This document shows positions 52,956 to 62,314 of a DNA stretch of 64,000 nucleotides, in pieces. The translations under genes and the position numbers were made by a program. The notes under the pieces are model-generated. The model saw only the letters and a list, made by a program, of their open reading frames with translations. It did no database searches and had not been told where the DNA came from. The stretch's first letter is position 1. Every line of letters starts with the position of its first letter. The stretch is taken from NCBI GenBank assembly GCA_963664675.2, contig CAXXLB010000009.1, forward strand, positions 868,001 to 932,000, written 5' to 3'. The DNA comes from JASGMR01 sp963664675 (lineage in GTDB: Bacteria > Thermotogota > Thermotogae > Petrotogales > Kosmotogaceae).

Positions 52956-53862
52956 ATGAAAGATTTAGAAACAGAAAAAAGAAATTGTTCATCAATGAAT
53001 CTGGATTTCATTGAGTATTGGAGATATTTTATCACTCATGAATTCGGAAGACAAACAAATTCCCTTTCAAATAGAAAAGTGTGTCCCTGAAATAGAAAAA
53101 GTTGTGGAACTGGTTATAGCCTCTTTATCAAATAAAGGAAGAGTTATCTATATTGGTGCGGGAACAAGCGGCAGATTAGGTGTGGTAGATGCTGTTGAAA
53201 CCGTGCCCACTTTCAACGTTCCAAAAGGGCTCTTCACGGCTTTAATGGCAGGGGGAAACGATGCCATGTTCCAAGCGGTTGAAAAAAGCTGAGGATAAAG
53301 AAGAAGAGAAGCTGTAAGAATGCTAAAGGAAATTGGATTCAACAATAATGATATCTTAATAGGTATATCTGCCAGTGGGTCACACTCCATTCGTCAAAGG
53401 AGGATTCAAATATTCTCAAACGATTAAAAGCAAATCAGTACTTATATGCAACGTCTCCAATCCGGAGCTGAAAGATTTCTGTGACATCTCAATAAATGCC
53501 GTGACCGGCCCGGAAGTTTTAAACGGGTTCTCTACCAGACTGAAAGCCGGTACAGCAGATAAGATAATTTTTAAATATGATCAGTACCGCGCATCAATGG
53601 TAAAAATGGGAAAAAGTTTATGAAAATCTGATGGTAGATGTTGTCACAACAAACGAAAAAACTAAAGTACAGAGCAATAAGTATTGTTTTGCGAGGCCAC
53701 AAATGCTGATGAAGAAACCCGCAAAAAGAAAAATTAAAGGAATCAAAAATGGAATGCTAAAAATGCCATTGTTTCAAATACTTTTGGATGTAAACGCCAC
53801 CGAAGCCAATATTTTACTAAAAAAAAGAAAAGGGCTTCATAAGAAAGGTAATAAAAAAATAA
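52956..53862 (+). pseudogene. murQ: N-acetylmuramic acid 6-phosphate etherase, frameshifted
   Basis: Joined frames give LSIGDILSLMNSEDKQIP, VYIGAGTSGRLGVVDAVE-like IYIGAGTSGRLGVVDAVET, the catalytic GGNDAMFQAVE, GISASGHTPFV, NPELKDFCDISI, GPEVLNGFSTRLKAGTA and VYENLMVDV, the full MurQ order, ending GFIRKVIKK. MurQ removes lactate from MurNAc-6-phosphate to give GlcNAc-6-phosphate in cell-wall recycling. At least eight +1 changes interrupt it, such as AAAAAAG at 53282-53288 and GTGGGTC near 53375. It should encode about 298 residues. A palindromic operator candidate overlaps its promoter. Confidence 0.82.
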
Positions 53863-53863
53863 A

Positions 53864-54746
53864 ATGAAACGAGTTTTTAGGCATTGATGCCGGTGGAAAG
53901 CAATTTCAGGATAGCCGTTATTGATGATAATGAAAATATAATTTACCACAAGTCATTGAAGGGAAATTTTAATTATACATCGGCAGGAAATGAAATAATA
54001 GATAATTATTTTAAAAAAAATCAAAAAAAGAATTTAATAATATAAAAGCTGTTTCAATAGCGATGGCGGGTATAGGAACGAAGGATCAGAAAATTCAATT
54101 AAAAAGTATAATTTTCAACAATTTACAAAATTGCAAAAAAGCAAATATTTTTACAGATGCCGAAGGTTCACTCGAAGCAAATTTCCAGTCATCAAGTGGT
54201 ATTCTGATAATTTGTGGAACAGGATCGATTGTAATTGGAAAAAATGACAACAATACATGCAGAGCGGGCGGCTGGGGATATCTTCTGGATGATGAAGGAA
54301 GCGGATTTTGGTTTTCGAAGAAAATCGTTATGGAATATCTGAGATATGTTGATGGGATCTCAAGTAACAAAGAAATTTTCGATCTGGTAAATGAAAAGTT
54401 CAACGGTTCCCCGAGGGAAATTATTTCAGATTTTTATCGTCCTGAAAAAAGAAATTTAATGGCTTCCTTTTCGCTGGATTTCTTGAAAAATTCGAATTCT
54501 TATATAAAAGATTTAATAAATACTTCTGTGTTCCATAATGTGCAAAGAATTAAAAAGGTAAAAAAAGAATTAAAAATTAAAAAACCTAAAATCGCTTTTA
54601 TGGGCGGAATGTTCAACAACGAATTTTTTTTGGATTCATTCAAAAAAACTTTAATGATGGAAATAGAATATGCAGATGTAATCAAAGGAATAACTGAAAT
54701 CGAAATAGAATTAGCAAAAAACGCAAAAAAAGGGTGTGGATTATGA
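53864..54746 (+). pseudogene. BadF/BadG-type amino-sugar kinase, frameshifted near its start
   Basis: An ATG one base after the murQ TAA. With four +1 changes removed, the start reads (K)EFLGIDAGGSNFRIAVIDD, the phosphate-1 motif of the ASKHA fold. From 54063 on the frame is intact for 227 residues: ILIICGTGSIVIGK, GGWGYLLDDEGSGFWF and IAFMGGMFNN. This is the N-acetylglucosamine/N-acetylmuramate kinase type (BcrAD_BadFG family). With MurQ it would salvage muropeptide sugars. Its stop overlaps the etfB start by four bases, so the operon continues into etfB. It is probably functional if the patch is a consensus error. Confidence 0.75.
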
Positions 54747-55528
54747 AAATAATTGTATTGATAAAACAGGTTCCAGATACGGATAATGTAAAACTCGATA
54801 CAAAAACAGGAACGATGATTCGTGAAGGACTGGGAACAATTATCAATCCTTTAGATTTAAACGCTATTGAGGAAGCTAAAAAAATATCTAAAATTATCCC
54901 CTCGGAAATTAATGTTATAACAATGGGTCCTCCTGCTGCCGAAGAAGCTATAAAAGAAGCAATAGCTATGGGAGCTGATAAAGGTTATTTGGTATCAGAT
55001 AGGAAATTTGCCGGATCCGACTCATGGGCAACTTCGATGGTTTTAGCAGAAACGATTAAAAAAACGGGGAATTTTGATCTCATACTTGCCGGGGAAAAGG
55101 CAATAGATGGCGAGACGGGACAGGTTGGACCCGAAGTTGCTTCTATGCTTGATATACCGTTTTCAACTTATGTAACAAACATATCTGTTAAAGATGGCGG
55201 TGTAGAAATCGTCAGAACTGTTGAAGATGGTTACCAAAATCAATTTCTGCCTTTTCCATGTTTGTTAACAGTTCTTTCCAATATAAATGAACCTTCAATA
55301 CCAAATTTAGAAGGAAAGATTAAAGCCAGAAAATATATAAGTGATAAAATAGATTCCAGCAAATTGAAAATTGAAGATGACTATCTTGGATTAAAAGGAT
55401 CTCCAACAAGAGTTGTAAAAATTTCAACTCCAAAAATTCAAAGACAAAGTTCTATTTACAAAGGATCCGAAATAGATGACGGAATAAAAGATTTAATAAA
55501 AAAACTTCAAAAAATGGCTTTGATATAA
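54743..55528 (+). CDS. etfB: Electron transfer flavoprotein beta subunit
   Basis: 261 residues from an ATG overlapping the kinase stop. EtfB motifs: IIVLIKQVPDTDNVKLD, NPLDLNAIEEA, ITMGPPAAEEAIKEAIAMGAD, LILAGEKAIDGETGQVGPEVA. The EtfB of bifurcating systems carries a second FAD instead of AMP, and the GQVGP region fits that class. It is the first of three genes in the order etfB-etfA-glcD, the lactate dehydrogenase/Etf arrangement known from Acetobacterium woodii. Confidence 0.92.
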   Translation: MKIIVLIKQVPDTDNVKLDTKTGTMIREGLGTIINPLDLNAIEEAKKISKIIPSEINVITMGPPAAEEAIKEAIAMGADKGYLVSDRKFAGSDSWATSMVLAETIKKTGNFDLILAGEKAIDGETGQVGPEVASMLDIPFSTYVTNISVKDGGVEIVRTVEDGYQNQFLPFPCLLTVLSNINEPSIPNLEGKIKARKYISDKIDSSKLKIEDDYLGLKGSPTRVVKISTPKIQRQSSIYKGSEIDDGIKDLIKKLQKMALI

Positions 55529-55540
55529 AGGAGAATTATC

Positions 55541-56533
55541 ATGGGGAAAAACATCTTAGTTTTGGGCGAAATAAGAAGAGGAAAAACACTCAACGTAACA
55601 TACGAATTAATAGGAAAAGCTAAAGAACTTGCCGCTAAAAAGAATGAAAAAGTATTAGTTCTTTTGCTGTTCGATTCGATAGATAAAAAACCGGAATACC
55701 TTTTTGGTTTCGGAGCAGATAAAGTAATCTGTATAAAAAACAAAAACTTATTTTTCTTCAATCAAGAAATCCAAATAAGGATAATAAGTCACATGATAAA
55801 AAGTATCAATCCTGAAATAGTCTTATGCGGAGCGACCAGTTCCGGAAGGACCATTTTACCTGCTGTTGCAGGAAAAATTAACACCGGTCTTACTGCAGAT
55901 TGTACTGGATTAGATATTGAAGAATCTTCGGGACTTCTACTACAAACCCGGCCTGCTATAGGAGGAAATATAATGGCAACTATAAAAACACCAAATCACA
56001 GGCCTCAAATGGCAACAGTACGTCCTAAAACTTTTTCAATACCACAAAGAGTAGATAAATCGGGAGAAATTGAGTATATAAATTTAGATAAAAAATTTTT
56101 TGAGAGTAAAATTAAGAATCTTTCATTTACGGATTTAAACAGCGATGAGAAAAACATTCAGGATTTAGATGTTATAGTTGCCGGCGGAAAGGGATTAAAA
56201 AGAGCGGAAACTTTTAAAACCCTTTATAACTTAGCAGAGATTCTCAATGGCGGAGTAGGCGCTTCAAGACCTACAGTTGAAGCAAAATGGATAAAATACC
56301 CCCACCAGGTCGGTTTAAGTGGTAAGGTAGTATCACCAAAATTGTATTTTGCAATAGGAATTTCAGGGGCGGTTCAGCATCTTGCCGGTATGCAGACATC
56401 TGAATTCATCGTTGCAATAAATAAAGATCCCGATTGCCCTATATTCAAGGTCTGTGATATCGGTTTCGTTGGTGATCTGTTTCAGGTTCTTCCGAAATTA
56501 ATCACAGCTATTAAAGAAAAAAAGAGGTTTTAA
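55541..56533 (+). CDS. etfA: Electron transfer flavoprotein alpha subunit
   Basis: 330 residues. The FAD-binding C-terminus is clear: VVAGGKGLKR, GGVGASRPTVEAKWIKYPHQVGLSGKVVSPKLYFAIGISGAVQHLAGM-type segment, INKDPDCPIF and GDLFQVLP. The TRPAIGGNIMATI segment is usual in Etfs of anaerobes. There is no N-terminal ferredoxin domain, which the A. woodii homolog has. It takes electrons from EtfB and the dehydrogenase. AAGGAGA precedes the ATG. It is one base from glcD. Confidence 0.92.
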   Translation: MGKNILVLGEIRRGKTLNVTYELIGKAKELAAKKNEKVLVLLLFDSIDKKPEYLFGFGADKVICIKNKNLFFFNQEIQIRIISHMIKSINPEIVLCGATSSGRTILPAVAGKINTGLTADCTGLDIEESSGLLLQTRPAIGGNIMATIKTPNHRPQMATVRPKTFSIPQRVDKSGEIEYINLDKKFFESKIKNLSFTDLNSDEKNIQDLDVIVAGGKGLKRAETFKTLYNLAEILNGGVGASRPTVEAKWIKYPHQVGLSGKVVSPKLYFAIGISGAVQHLAGMQTSEFIVAINKDPDCPIFKVCDIGFVGDLFQVLPKLITAIKEKKRF

Positions 56534-56534
56534 T

Positions 56535-57938
56535 ATGTATAAAAAAATTGAAAGAGAAGACATAAATTATTTTATAAATGTTGTTGGTAACGTGAATGTT
56601 TCAAACGATCCGGAAAAACTTGATATCTATTCACATGATGAGGTTTCGGGTGACAAGTATAAATATCTCCCTGAATTGATAGTTTTTTCCGAAAACAAAG
56701 AGCAAATTTCAAAAATAATGGAATATTGCTCAAAAAACAAAATTCCCGTAACTCCAAGATCTGCGGGAACAGGATTGTCCGGAGGGGCCGTCCCTGTAAT
56801 GGGAGGGATCGTTTTATCAACAGAAAAAATGAATAGAATTGTTGAATTCGACGAAGAAACCCTCACAATAACTGTGGAGCCGGGTGTCATTCCGGATGAT
56901 ATTCAAAAAGTTGTAAGAGAAAAGGGTTTGCTATATGCGGGTGACCCGTGTAGCAGCGATGCTTCTTTTATTGGTGGTAATGTTGCCGAAAATGCTGGTG
57001 GAAATAAAGTGATAAAATATGGTGCAACTGGTAATTCCGTTATGGCTCTGGAAGCGGTCTTACCTGATGGTTCAATTGAATGGTTCGGAGGAAAATTAGT
57101 AAAGGACGTAACCGGATATGATCTTGTCAGTTTAATAGTAGGATCGGAAGGAACATTATGCATAGTTACAAAAATAATTTTAAAACTAATTCCGTTGTCT
57201 AAATATATCGTAGATCTTTTAGTACCGTTTAAAACTATTGAAAAAGCTATTGAATTCGTTCCAAAAATGATAATCGAATCGAGAATTATTCCAACATCAA
57301 TAGAATTTATGGATAATTCATCTTTGGTTCTCACTGAAAAATTTTTGAATTCAACTCTCCCTTATTCCCAGGCCGGTGCTCATTTAATCATAGAGCTTGA
57401 AGGCAATGATAAAGAAATTTTAGCCGATGAATACGAAAAAATCGGAAAATATTGTATTCAAAATGGAGCATTAGAAGTTTTTGTAGCCGATAATAAAACA
57501 ACCAGAAATAGAATATGGAAAGCGAGAAAATCTATTGCCGAAGCGATCTCGAGTCTTTATAAAGATTTTTGTATGGAAGATGTTGTAGTTCCAATTAACA
57601 GGATTCCAGAACTCATGAGCGAGGTAAAAATTATTTCTCAAAAAAATGATCTGGATTGTATAAATTTTGGACATGCAGGAGACGGAAATATTCATGTCAC
57701 TTTCCTGAATCACTCAAGAAACAGAAAAGAATGGGAAAATATAATTGATATTACTTTAAAGGAATTATACGAAAAAACATTTTCTTTAGGGGGAACTCTA
57801 TCCGGAGAACACGGAATTGGATTGAAGAGAAAGCCCTATTTACCCATTGTTATGAGTAAGGAAAAAATAAAAATTATGAAAGGAATTAAAAAAGTTTTTG
57901 ATCCTGAAGGCATATTGAATCCGGGAAAGATCTTTTAA
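56535..57938 (+). CDS. FAD-linked lactate/glycolate dehydrogenase, GlcD-type
   Basis: 467 residues. FAD_binding_4 domain: PRSAGTGLSGGAVPVMGGIV, VEPGV, GGNVAENAGGNKVIKYG, VTGYDLVSLIVGSEGTL. The C-terminal FAD-oxidase domain has NFGHAGDGNIHV and LSGEHGIGLKRK. Next to etfBA it matches LctD, the lactate dehydrogenase of the Etf-coupled complex that oxidises lactate with NAD by confurcating electrons from ferredoxin. A (2-hydroxy acid) oxidation role is sure; the exact substrate is inferred from context. No permease or racemase follows; the next gene is convergent. Confidence 0.85.
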   Translation: MYKKIEREDINYFINVVGNVNVSNDPEKLDIYSHDEVSGDKYKYLPELIVFSENKEQISKIMEYCSKNKIPVTPRSAGTGLSGGAVPVMGGIVLSTEKMNRIVEFDEETLTITVEPGVIPDDIQKVVREKGLLYAGDPCSSDASFIGGNVAENAGGNKVIKYGATGNSVMALEAVLPDGSIEWFGGKLVKDVTGYDLVSLIVGSEGTLCIVTKIILKLIPLSKYIVDLLVPFKTIEKAIEFVPKMIIESRIIPTSIEFMDNSSLVLTEKFLNSTLPYSQAGAHLIIELEGNDKEILADEYEKIGKYCIQNGALEVFVADNKTTRNRIWKARKSIAEAISSLYKDFCMEDVVVPINRIPELMSEVKIISQKNDLDCINFGHAGDGNIHVTFLNHSRNRKEWENIIDITLKELYEKTFSLGGTLSGEHGIGLKRKPYLPIVMSKEKIKIMKGIKKVFDPEGILNPGKIF

Positions 57939-58634
57939 TTACTCAACATTTATTTGAATCATCATTACATCGCTTTCTATCCCATCTTTAACAACCGAAA
58001 TGCCATAATGAACTGATCCTGGATGTGCCATCGGTCCGTCAATAAATTTTTTGTCTGTAGATATATTTAAAAATTTTAAATAATAATCTCCAACATCAAT
58101 TTTTCTATAAATTTTATAATAATCATAAGGATAGCTATTTTCCCAATCTAAATACACTTTAAAATCATCATCATTAAAGAACCCTTTCAGATTATAAACC
58201 GGCAAAATAGCATCGCTTAGTTTTGATTCTATCCTGATAATATATGTTAAAGAATCATCTTCATTTTCCCATTCTCTTTTATAGACAAATTGCAAATCAG
58301 TTACTCCCGTTTCAGCAGAAGTTTGAATTACGAACTTTTCTATCCCACCCGTTCCATCACTCTTTTTGTTATTCTCCTCTTGAAAAAATAAATTTTCAAC
58401 CGATAATATCAATTTTTCATCATAATTTTTCAAAAGATCCCAGGAATAACCTGTCGTTGGGTTTGATTCTAGCTCAACAACAATTATTGTTCCGGGAATG
58501 TAATTCAGTTCGGAAGATGTCGAATTCAAACTGTATCGACATTCAAAAGAACCACTGACTATTTCAACTTCTGCTGAAAATGAATAACAAATAAAAAAAA
58601 CAACGCTTATAATCAAAACAATATTTTTTTTCAT
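57939..58634 (-). CDS. Exported chagasin-like (I42) protease inhibitor with a C-terminal beta domain
   Basis: 231 residues. A signal peptide (to about SFSAE, residue 21) is followed by a chagasin fold: the L2-type loop NPTTGYSWDL, the L4-type GTGGIEKF and the L6-type YKREWEN, all three contacting loops of inhibitor family I42. Chagasins block papain-type cysteine proteases. The second half (about residues 135-231), with VYLDWENSYPYDYYKIYRKI, looks like a fibronectin III-type module. It is convergent to glcD with no spacer. The C11 protease of this window belongs to a different clan, so a direct pair is uncertain. Confidence 0.75.
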   Translation of the reverse strand: MKKNIVLIISVVFFICYSFSAEVEIVSGSFECRYSLNSTSSELNYIPGTIIVVELESNPTTGYSWDLLKNYDEKLILSVENLFFQEENNKKSDGTGGIEKFVIQTSAETGVTDLQFVYKREWENEDDSLTYIIRIESKLSDAILPVYNLKGFFNDDDFKVYLDWENSYPYDYYKIYRKIDVGDYYLKFLNISTDKKFIDGPMAHPGSVHYGISVVKDGIESDVMMIQINVE

Positions 58635-58649
58635 TTTCTTACCTCCGTA

Positions 58650-61001
58650 TTATATGATCTCTAAAAAAATTTTTACCAATTCAGGATCAAAGGAACTTCC
58701 AGACTTTTCTTTAATATCTGACAAAATTTTGTCCTTATTTACAGGATTCAAATAAGAACGTCCTAATAAACCTTTCTCATAATGTTCTGCTATAGAGACA
58801 ATTCTGGCATTGAGAGGTATTTTTTCACCACTTATACCCCTGGGATAACCGGACCCATCCCACTTTTCATGATGCGAGAGAATATCTTCTGCAATGTTAA
58901 CTGTTTCATCATTCGCTCTTGCAATACTATATCCTTTAACCGGATGTCTCAAAGCAATTTCCCAATCATCTTTGGTGTAATTTTCTTCACTTTTCAGATT
59001 TACATTTCTATCCATCGTGATTTCACCAATTTCATGAAGATCAATGTATTTTTCGAGTAGCCGCTTCTGTTCTTTAGTAAAATTTAATTTTTCAGCCATT
59101 TTTAAAGAAATTTCTTTTATAAAATTAAGATTTTTACCTTTAACTTTTGAAACTTCATCAGCCTTTTCTTTTAAAATTGAAATAATTTTTTTTCTCGCGA
59201 TCAAACCATATATTGATTTTTTCTTATACATTTCATTTTCAGCATTTTTAATCAATTCGGATATTTTCTGATTTCTATCGTTTTTTACGCTTATTCCCAT
59301 AGCTATTGACAAAGGAATAGGTAAATCTTTTACCTTTTCACACTCTTTTTCAATCCTATTCACTATTTTTATTGCATGATCTTCAGTAGTACCGGGTAAA
59401 AAGAAAAGAAATTCATCTCCGCCAAATCGAATTATGATATCTGTGTTTCTACAGCAATTGTTAAAAATATCACTGAACTTTTTAAGAAGTTTATCCCCAA
59501 AGCTGTGTCCAAAAGCATCATTTATAACTTTTAAGCCATTGATATCCCCCAGGATAACACTCATAGGTAATTTTTTAAATCTATCAATAGAATTGTATTC
59601 TTTGCTTAAAAAGGTCCTGTTTAAAAGACCCGTTAATGAATCATGATAACTCAAATATTTGATTTCAGATTCCTTTCTCATTCTCTCTATTACTTCTCCA
59701 ATACTCGATATAACCAATTCCGTAAACTCTACATCTTGGTCTGAAAAAGCATTTTTTTGATAAGAGATAGCCTGAAAAATTCCTATATTTCCTATAGGTA
59801 ATGTCATCGCTGAACCAAAAAGTTTTGATGTTGGATCGGCTTCAGGATCATTCTGCACATCATTAGACAAATATGGTTTTTTTGTTTTAAAAACTTTGGT
59901 AGCGATTCCAGGCTCATCAAGAGAATAATTAGATATATTCACTCCTTCTTCAAATGAATCAGCTTTTACAACGAAAACATCCCCTTCAACTATATCGAAG
60001 GTATAATGATCATATTTTAATATTGACTTGATCGCTTCTTCTCCGAGTTTTATAACCCCAAATTCGGAATCACCCTTTTCAATTTTTAACGCCACATTAT
60101 GCAAAGCTTTAATCTTATAACTGCTGATTTTTATCTCTTCATATAAAAAATCTTTTTCATTATGTATGTTTATTTGATCGCTAAAAAAATCAAGCAAGTT
60201 GGTAATAAAAGAATCACTTTGAATCTTATCATCAATTATAAAAAAAATCGCTCCACAGAATTTTTTTCTGAATTTCAAAAAATTAATTTTTAATGTTTCA
60301 TCTGGAGCCATATTGTCAAAAAAATTATTTTCTCCATAAATTTCTTTAACTTTACTTCGATTAAATAAAGCCGTATTTTCTCTTGTAGTCTCTGCAATTT
60401 TTTTTGTTAAATCGAATAAATTGATCTCAAATTGTTTTTTATTGGAACTTTGATCGAATCGTGTTTCATCAAAGCTTATAAAAAGCAAATCATTTTCCTT
60501 TTTTTTAAATAAAACAAACGAATTTCTAATTCTGTATTCAAAACACAAATTTTTCAAAATATCTTCAATTGCTTTTTTATCAAAATTGATTTTAAATTTG
60601 TCTGATATTTTTTTAAAGATGCTCGTATTTTTATATTCCATTTTTTTTGCTACAATTTTTTTGAACAATTTCAAAAAATTATTTCTATCATCTTCCTTTT
60701 CTAAATCAAATTCATGATAATCATTTATTCCTATTCTTTTCAAATCTTTTTTTGAATGTTCAAAAGGTATTTTAGAAATGAAAATGACAGAATTTCCGTC
60801 TATATCAACCTTTTTCAGTTTGTCAATTTCACTTTGATTATCAAATGTATGATTATATATAAGAACATCATATTTATCCATTTTTAAGTCCTGGATATTT
60901 TTTGAATAGTTCATCACAACATTATCTCTATGCACAGAAGAAAAATATTCACTATTAACATTTATACATAAAATTTCTAATTTTTTATTCGTATTCTCCA
61001 T
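58650..61001 (-). CDS. GAF-GGDEF-HD-GYP c-di-GMP signalling protein with altered HD site
   Basis: 783 residues from the ATG at 61001. About residues 1-100 look like a degenerate receiver-type region. A GAF-like domain lies at about 300-440, then a GGDEF domain with intact active site (IIRFGGDEFLF; HDSLTGLLNR), so diguanylate cyclase activity is possible. The HD-GYP domain retains HHEKWDGSGYPRG and RHPVKG, but the HD pair is LHEIGEI instead of LHDIGKI and the distal D of IADxYD is E (IAEHYE). Both ligand changes are Asp to Glu, so phosphodiesterase activity is uncertain. It is monocistronic or follows the chagasin gene promoter region. Confidence 0.88.
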   Translation of the reverse strand: MENTNKKLEILCINVNSEYFSSVHRDNVVMNYSKNIQDLKMDKYDVLIYNHTFDNQSEIDKLKKVDIDGNSVIFISKIPFEHSKKDLKRIGINDYHEFDLEKEDDRNNFLKLFKKIVAKKMEYKNTSIFKKISDKFKINFDKKAIEDILKNLCFEYRIRNSFVLFKKKENDLLFISFDETRFDQSSNKKQFEINLFDLTKKIAETTRENTALFNRSKVKEIYGENNFFDNMAPDETLKINFLKFRKKFCGAIFFIIDDKIQSDSFITNLLDFFSDQINIHNEKDFLYEEIKISSYKIKALHNVALKIEKGDSEFGVIKLGEEAIKSILKYDHYTFDIVEGDVFVVKADSFEEGVNISNYSLDEPGIATKVFKTKKPYLSNDVQNDPEADPTSKLFGSAMTLPIGNIGIFQAISYQKNAFSDQDVEFTELVISSIGEVIERMRKESEIKYLSYHDSLTGLLNRTFLSKEYNSIDRFKKLPMSVILGDINGLKVINDAFGHSFGDKLLKKFSDIFNNCCRNTDIIIRFGGDEFLFFLPGTTEDHAIKIVNRIEKECEKVKDLPIPLSIAMGISVKNDRNQKISELIKNAENEMYKKKSIYGLIARKKIISILKEKADEVSKVKGKNLNFIKEISLKMAEKLNFTKEQKRLLEKYIDLHEIGEITMDRNVNLKSEENYTKDDWEIALRHPVKGYSIARANDETVNIAEDILSHHEKWDGSGYPRGISGEKIPLNARIVSIAEHYEKGLLGRSYLNPVNKDKILSDIKEKSGSSFDPELVKIFLEII

Positions 61002-61345
61002 AAATAACTGGTTCCCTTTTAAAATCAAATATATACTATATTATCCCATCATTTATAAATTAATTCTAACAATTAATTCTAAAATTTAATCATATCTGTT
61101 TTTCACCGATAAAGATTTTATTTTAAAAAGTTGAAAAAATTTATTATATTCATCACTTCAATTTAGAAATTATTTTTTAACATAACAATCTCTTAAAATA
61201 ATCAAAACTTTAAATGAAAAATCTTTATTCAATTTAATCAAAAAATTTTAATTTTTCATCTGGACCCAAACAAAAAAGCAGTTTAAAATAATTAATTCTT
61301 ATATTATTTATCCACAATCAAGGATAATTTTAAAAGTATTTTTCA
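61002..61345. other. AT-rich intergenic stretch with direct and inverted repeats
   Basis: 344 bases without a gene. It holds two direct copies of AATTAATTCTAA (61058-61069 and 61071-61082) upstream of the GGDEF gene and a perfect inverted repeat TTATCC/GGATAA (about 61310-61329) after the PH-domain gene. Neither has a T tract. I see no ncRNA or ORF. Confidence 0.4.
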
Positions 61346-62101
61346 CTACTTATCTAAATCATTTCTATGCATTTCACTTATTTGAGAATATAATTTATCC
61401 GGATAGGAAACTCCATAAATACAATCTCTTGGATCTTCAACAACTTCCCTTTCAGAAGTCCCTCCACCATAAAAAACGGCTGTTCCATCTTTCCCTGCAA
61501 TCATTCCGCCATTGACCCTTCTGCTTCCCGTCCTTATCTGTGTTGGTGTCAGTGTTATAATATTTCCAATTTTCAGAACTTTTTCAAAAAAATTCTGACT
61601 GAGATGAACCTCTGTTATTGTCTCATATGGCAAACTAATTTCATTATTTGAAAAAACTCCGAATCTGATCTTTATACCATCTTTATCAACTTCATATCTA
61701 AAGGAAAGACGATATATTTCAAATATAAATATTGATATTCCACTCACAAACAGAAAAACATAATATGGCCCATTGTACACAATATGAATGATTATATTAT
61801 TAAAAAAAGAAACATTTTCAGAAATTAATAACTTGTTATAGAAAAATAATGTTGAAATCCATCCCAATACATTTAATAAAATCGGAAAAATAAAAACTAT
61901 CACCTTTCTCCTTTTAAAACTGAGTATTATAGCTGGAAGCAATGTTAAAATTGACCACACAATAACTATAAAATAAAAATTCTCCTGATTAAATACTTTT
62001 TCAAAATTAAAAAAAACTATTATAAATATCGATAACGTAAAAAAATAAATATACATAAAATATCTCAAAATAAAAGCTCTTCTTGTTGGCCTCAATATCA
62101 T
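61346..62101 (-). CDS. Membrane protein with a bacterial PH domain
   Basis: 251 residues from an ATG eight bases after AGAGG; an ATG ten codons earlier has only a weak site. Four predicted membrane helices (about residues 10-135) lead into a cytoplasmic bacterial PH (bPH_2) domain: YEVDKDGIKIRFGVFSNNEISLPYETITEVHL, then KVLKIGNIITLTP. YdbS/YdbT-like proteins share the layout, but no function is assigned to them with certainty. It is a monocistronic gene after the ABC transporter. Confidence 0.65.
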   Translation of the reverse strand: MILRPTRRAFILRYFMYIYFFTLSIFIIVFFNFEKVFNQENFYFIVIVWSILTLLPAIILSFKRRKVIVFIFPILLNVLGWISTLFFYNKLLISENVSFFNNIIIHIVYNGPYYVFLFVSGISIFIFEIYRLSFRYEVDKDGIKIRFGVFSNNEISLPYETITEVHLSQNFFEKVLKIGNIITLTPTQIRTGSRRVNGGMIAGKDGTAVFYGGGTSEREVVEDPRDCIYGVSYPDKLYSQISEMHRNDLDK

Positions 62102-62215
62102 CAATATACCTCTTATTTTTTTATTTTCCATTCAATTATATAACCTTAAATATTTATAAGCAAGTAAATAGCAATACATAAAAATTTCTTGTTTAATATG
62201 CTTCAAATCAATTCA

Positions 62216-62257
62216 AAAATAAATATTACCTCTCCTCTATTAGAAAAGAGGTAATAT
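62216..62257 (-). terminator. Terminator of the ABC transporter operon
   Basis: Perfect eleven-base stem ATATTACCTCT/AGAGGTAATAT with a thirteen-base loop, followed on the minus strand by a T-rich stretch TTATTTTT. It lies 58 bases after the permease stop. Confidence 0.7.
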
Positions 62258-62314
62258 CTATAAAACTAAGTATTCACTAAAGAAATATAAATAATATCTA
62301 AAGCTCACAAATAT

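Larger units (their letters stand above)
51471..54040. other. 2.6-kb patch rich in single-base insertions
   Basis: Four neighbouring genes lose frame about every 50-100 bases here and nowhere else to this degree. Every break I could resolve is repaired by removing one base, mostly from a run of A, G, C or T. The intact reading frames on both sides start and stop sharply. This fits an insertion-biased, uncorrected consensus segment. Confidence 0.75.

Noticed and set aside
51113..54746. Interpretation as a cluster of genuine pseudogenes
   Set aside because: The breaks I resolved are single-base insertions and all catalytic motifs are retained, which is unlike natural decay. I kept the pseudogene feature type only because the frames are broken as read.
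56903..57334. 143-codon minus-strand ORF opposite the GlcD-type dehydrogenase gene
   Set aside because: The dehydrogenase has all FAD-binding motifs in frame; the antisense frame matches nothing and has no ribosome site.
61310..61329. Inverted repeat TTATCC/GGATAA as terminator of the PH-domain gene
   Set aside because: Short stem, eight-base loop and no T run; too weak to call.
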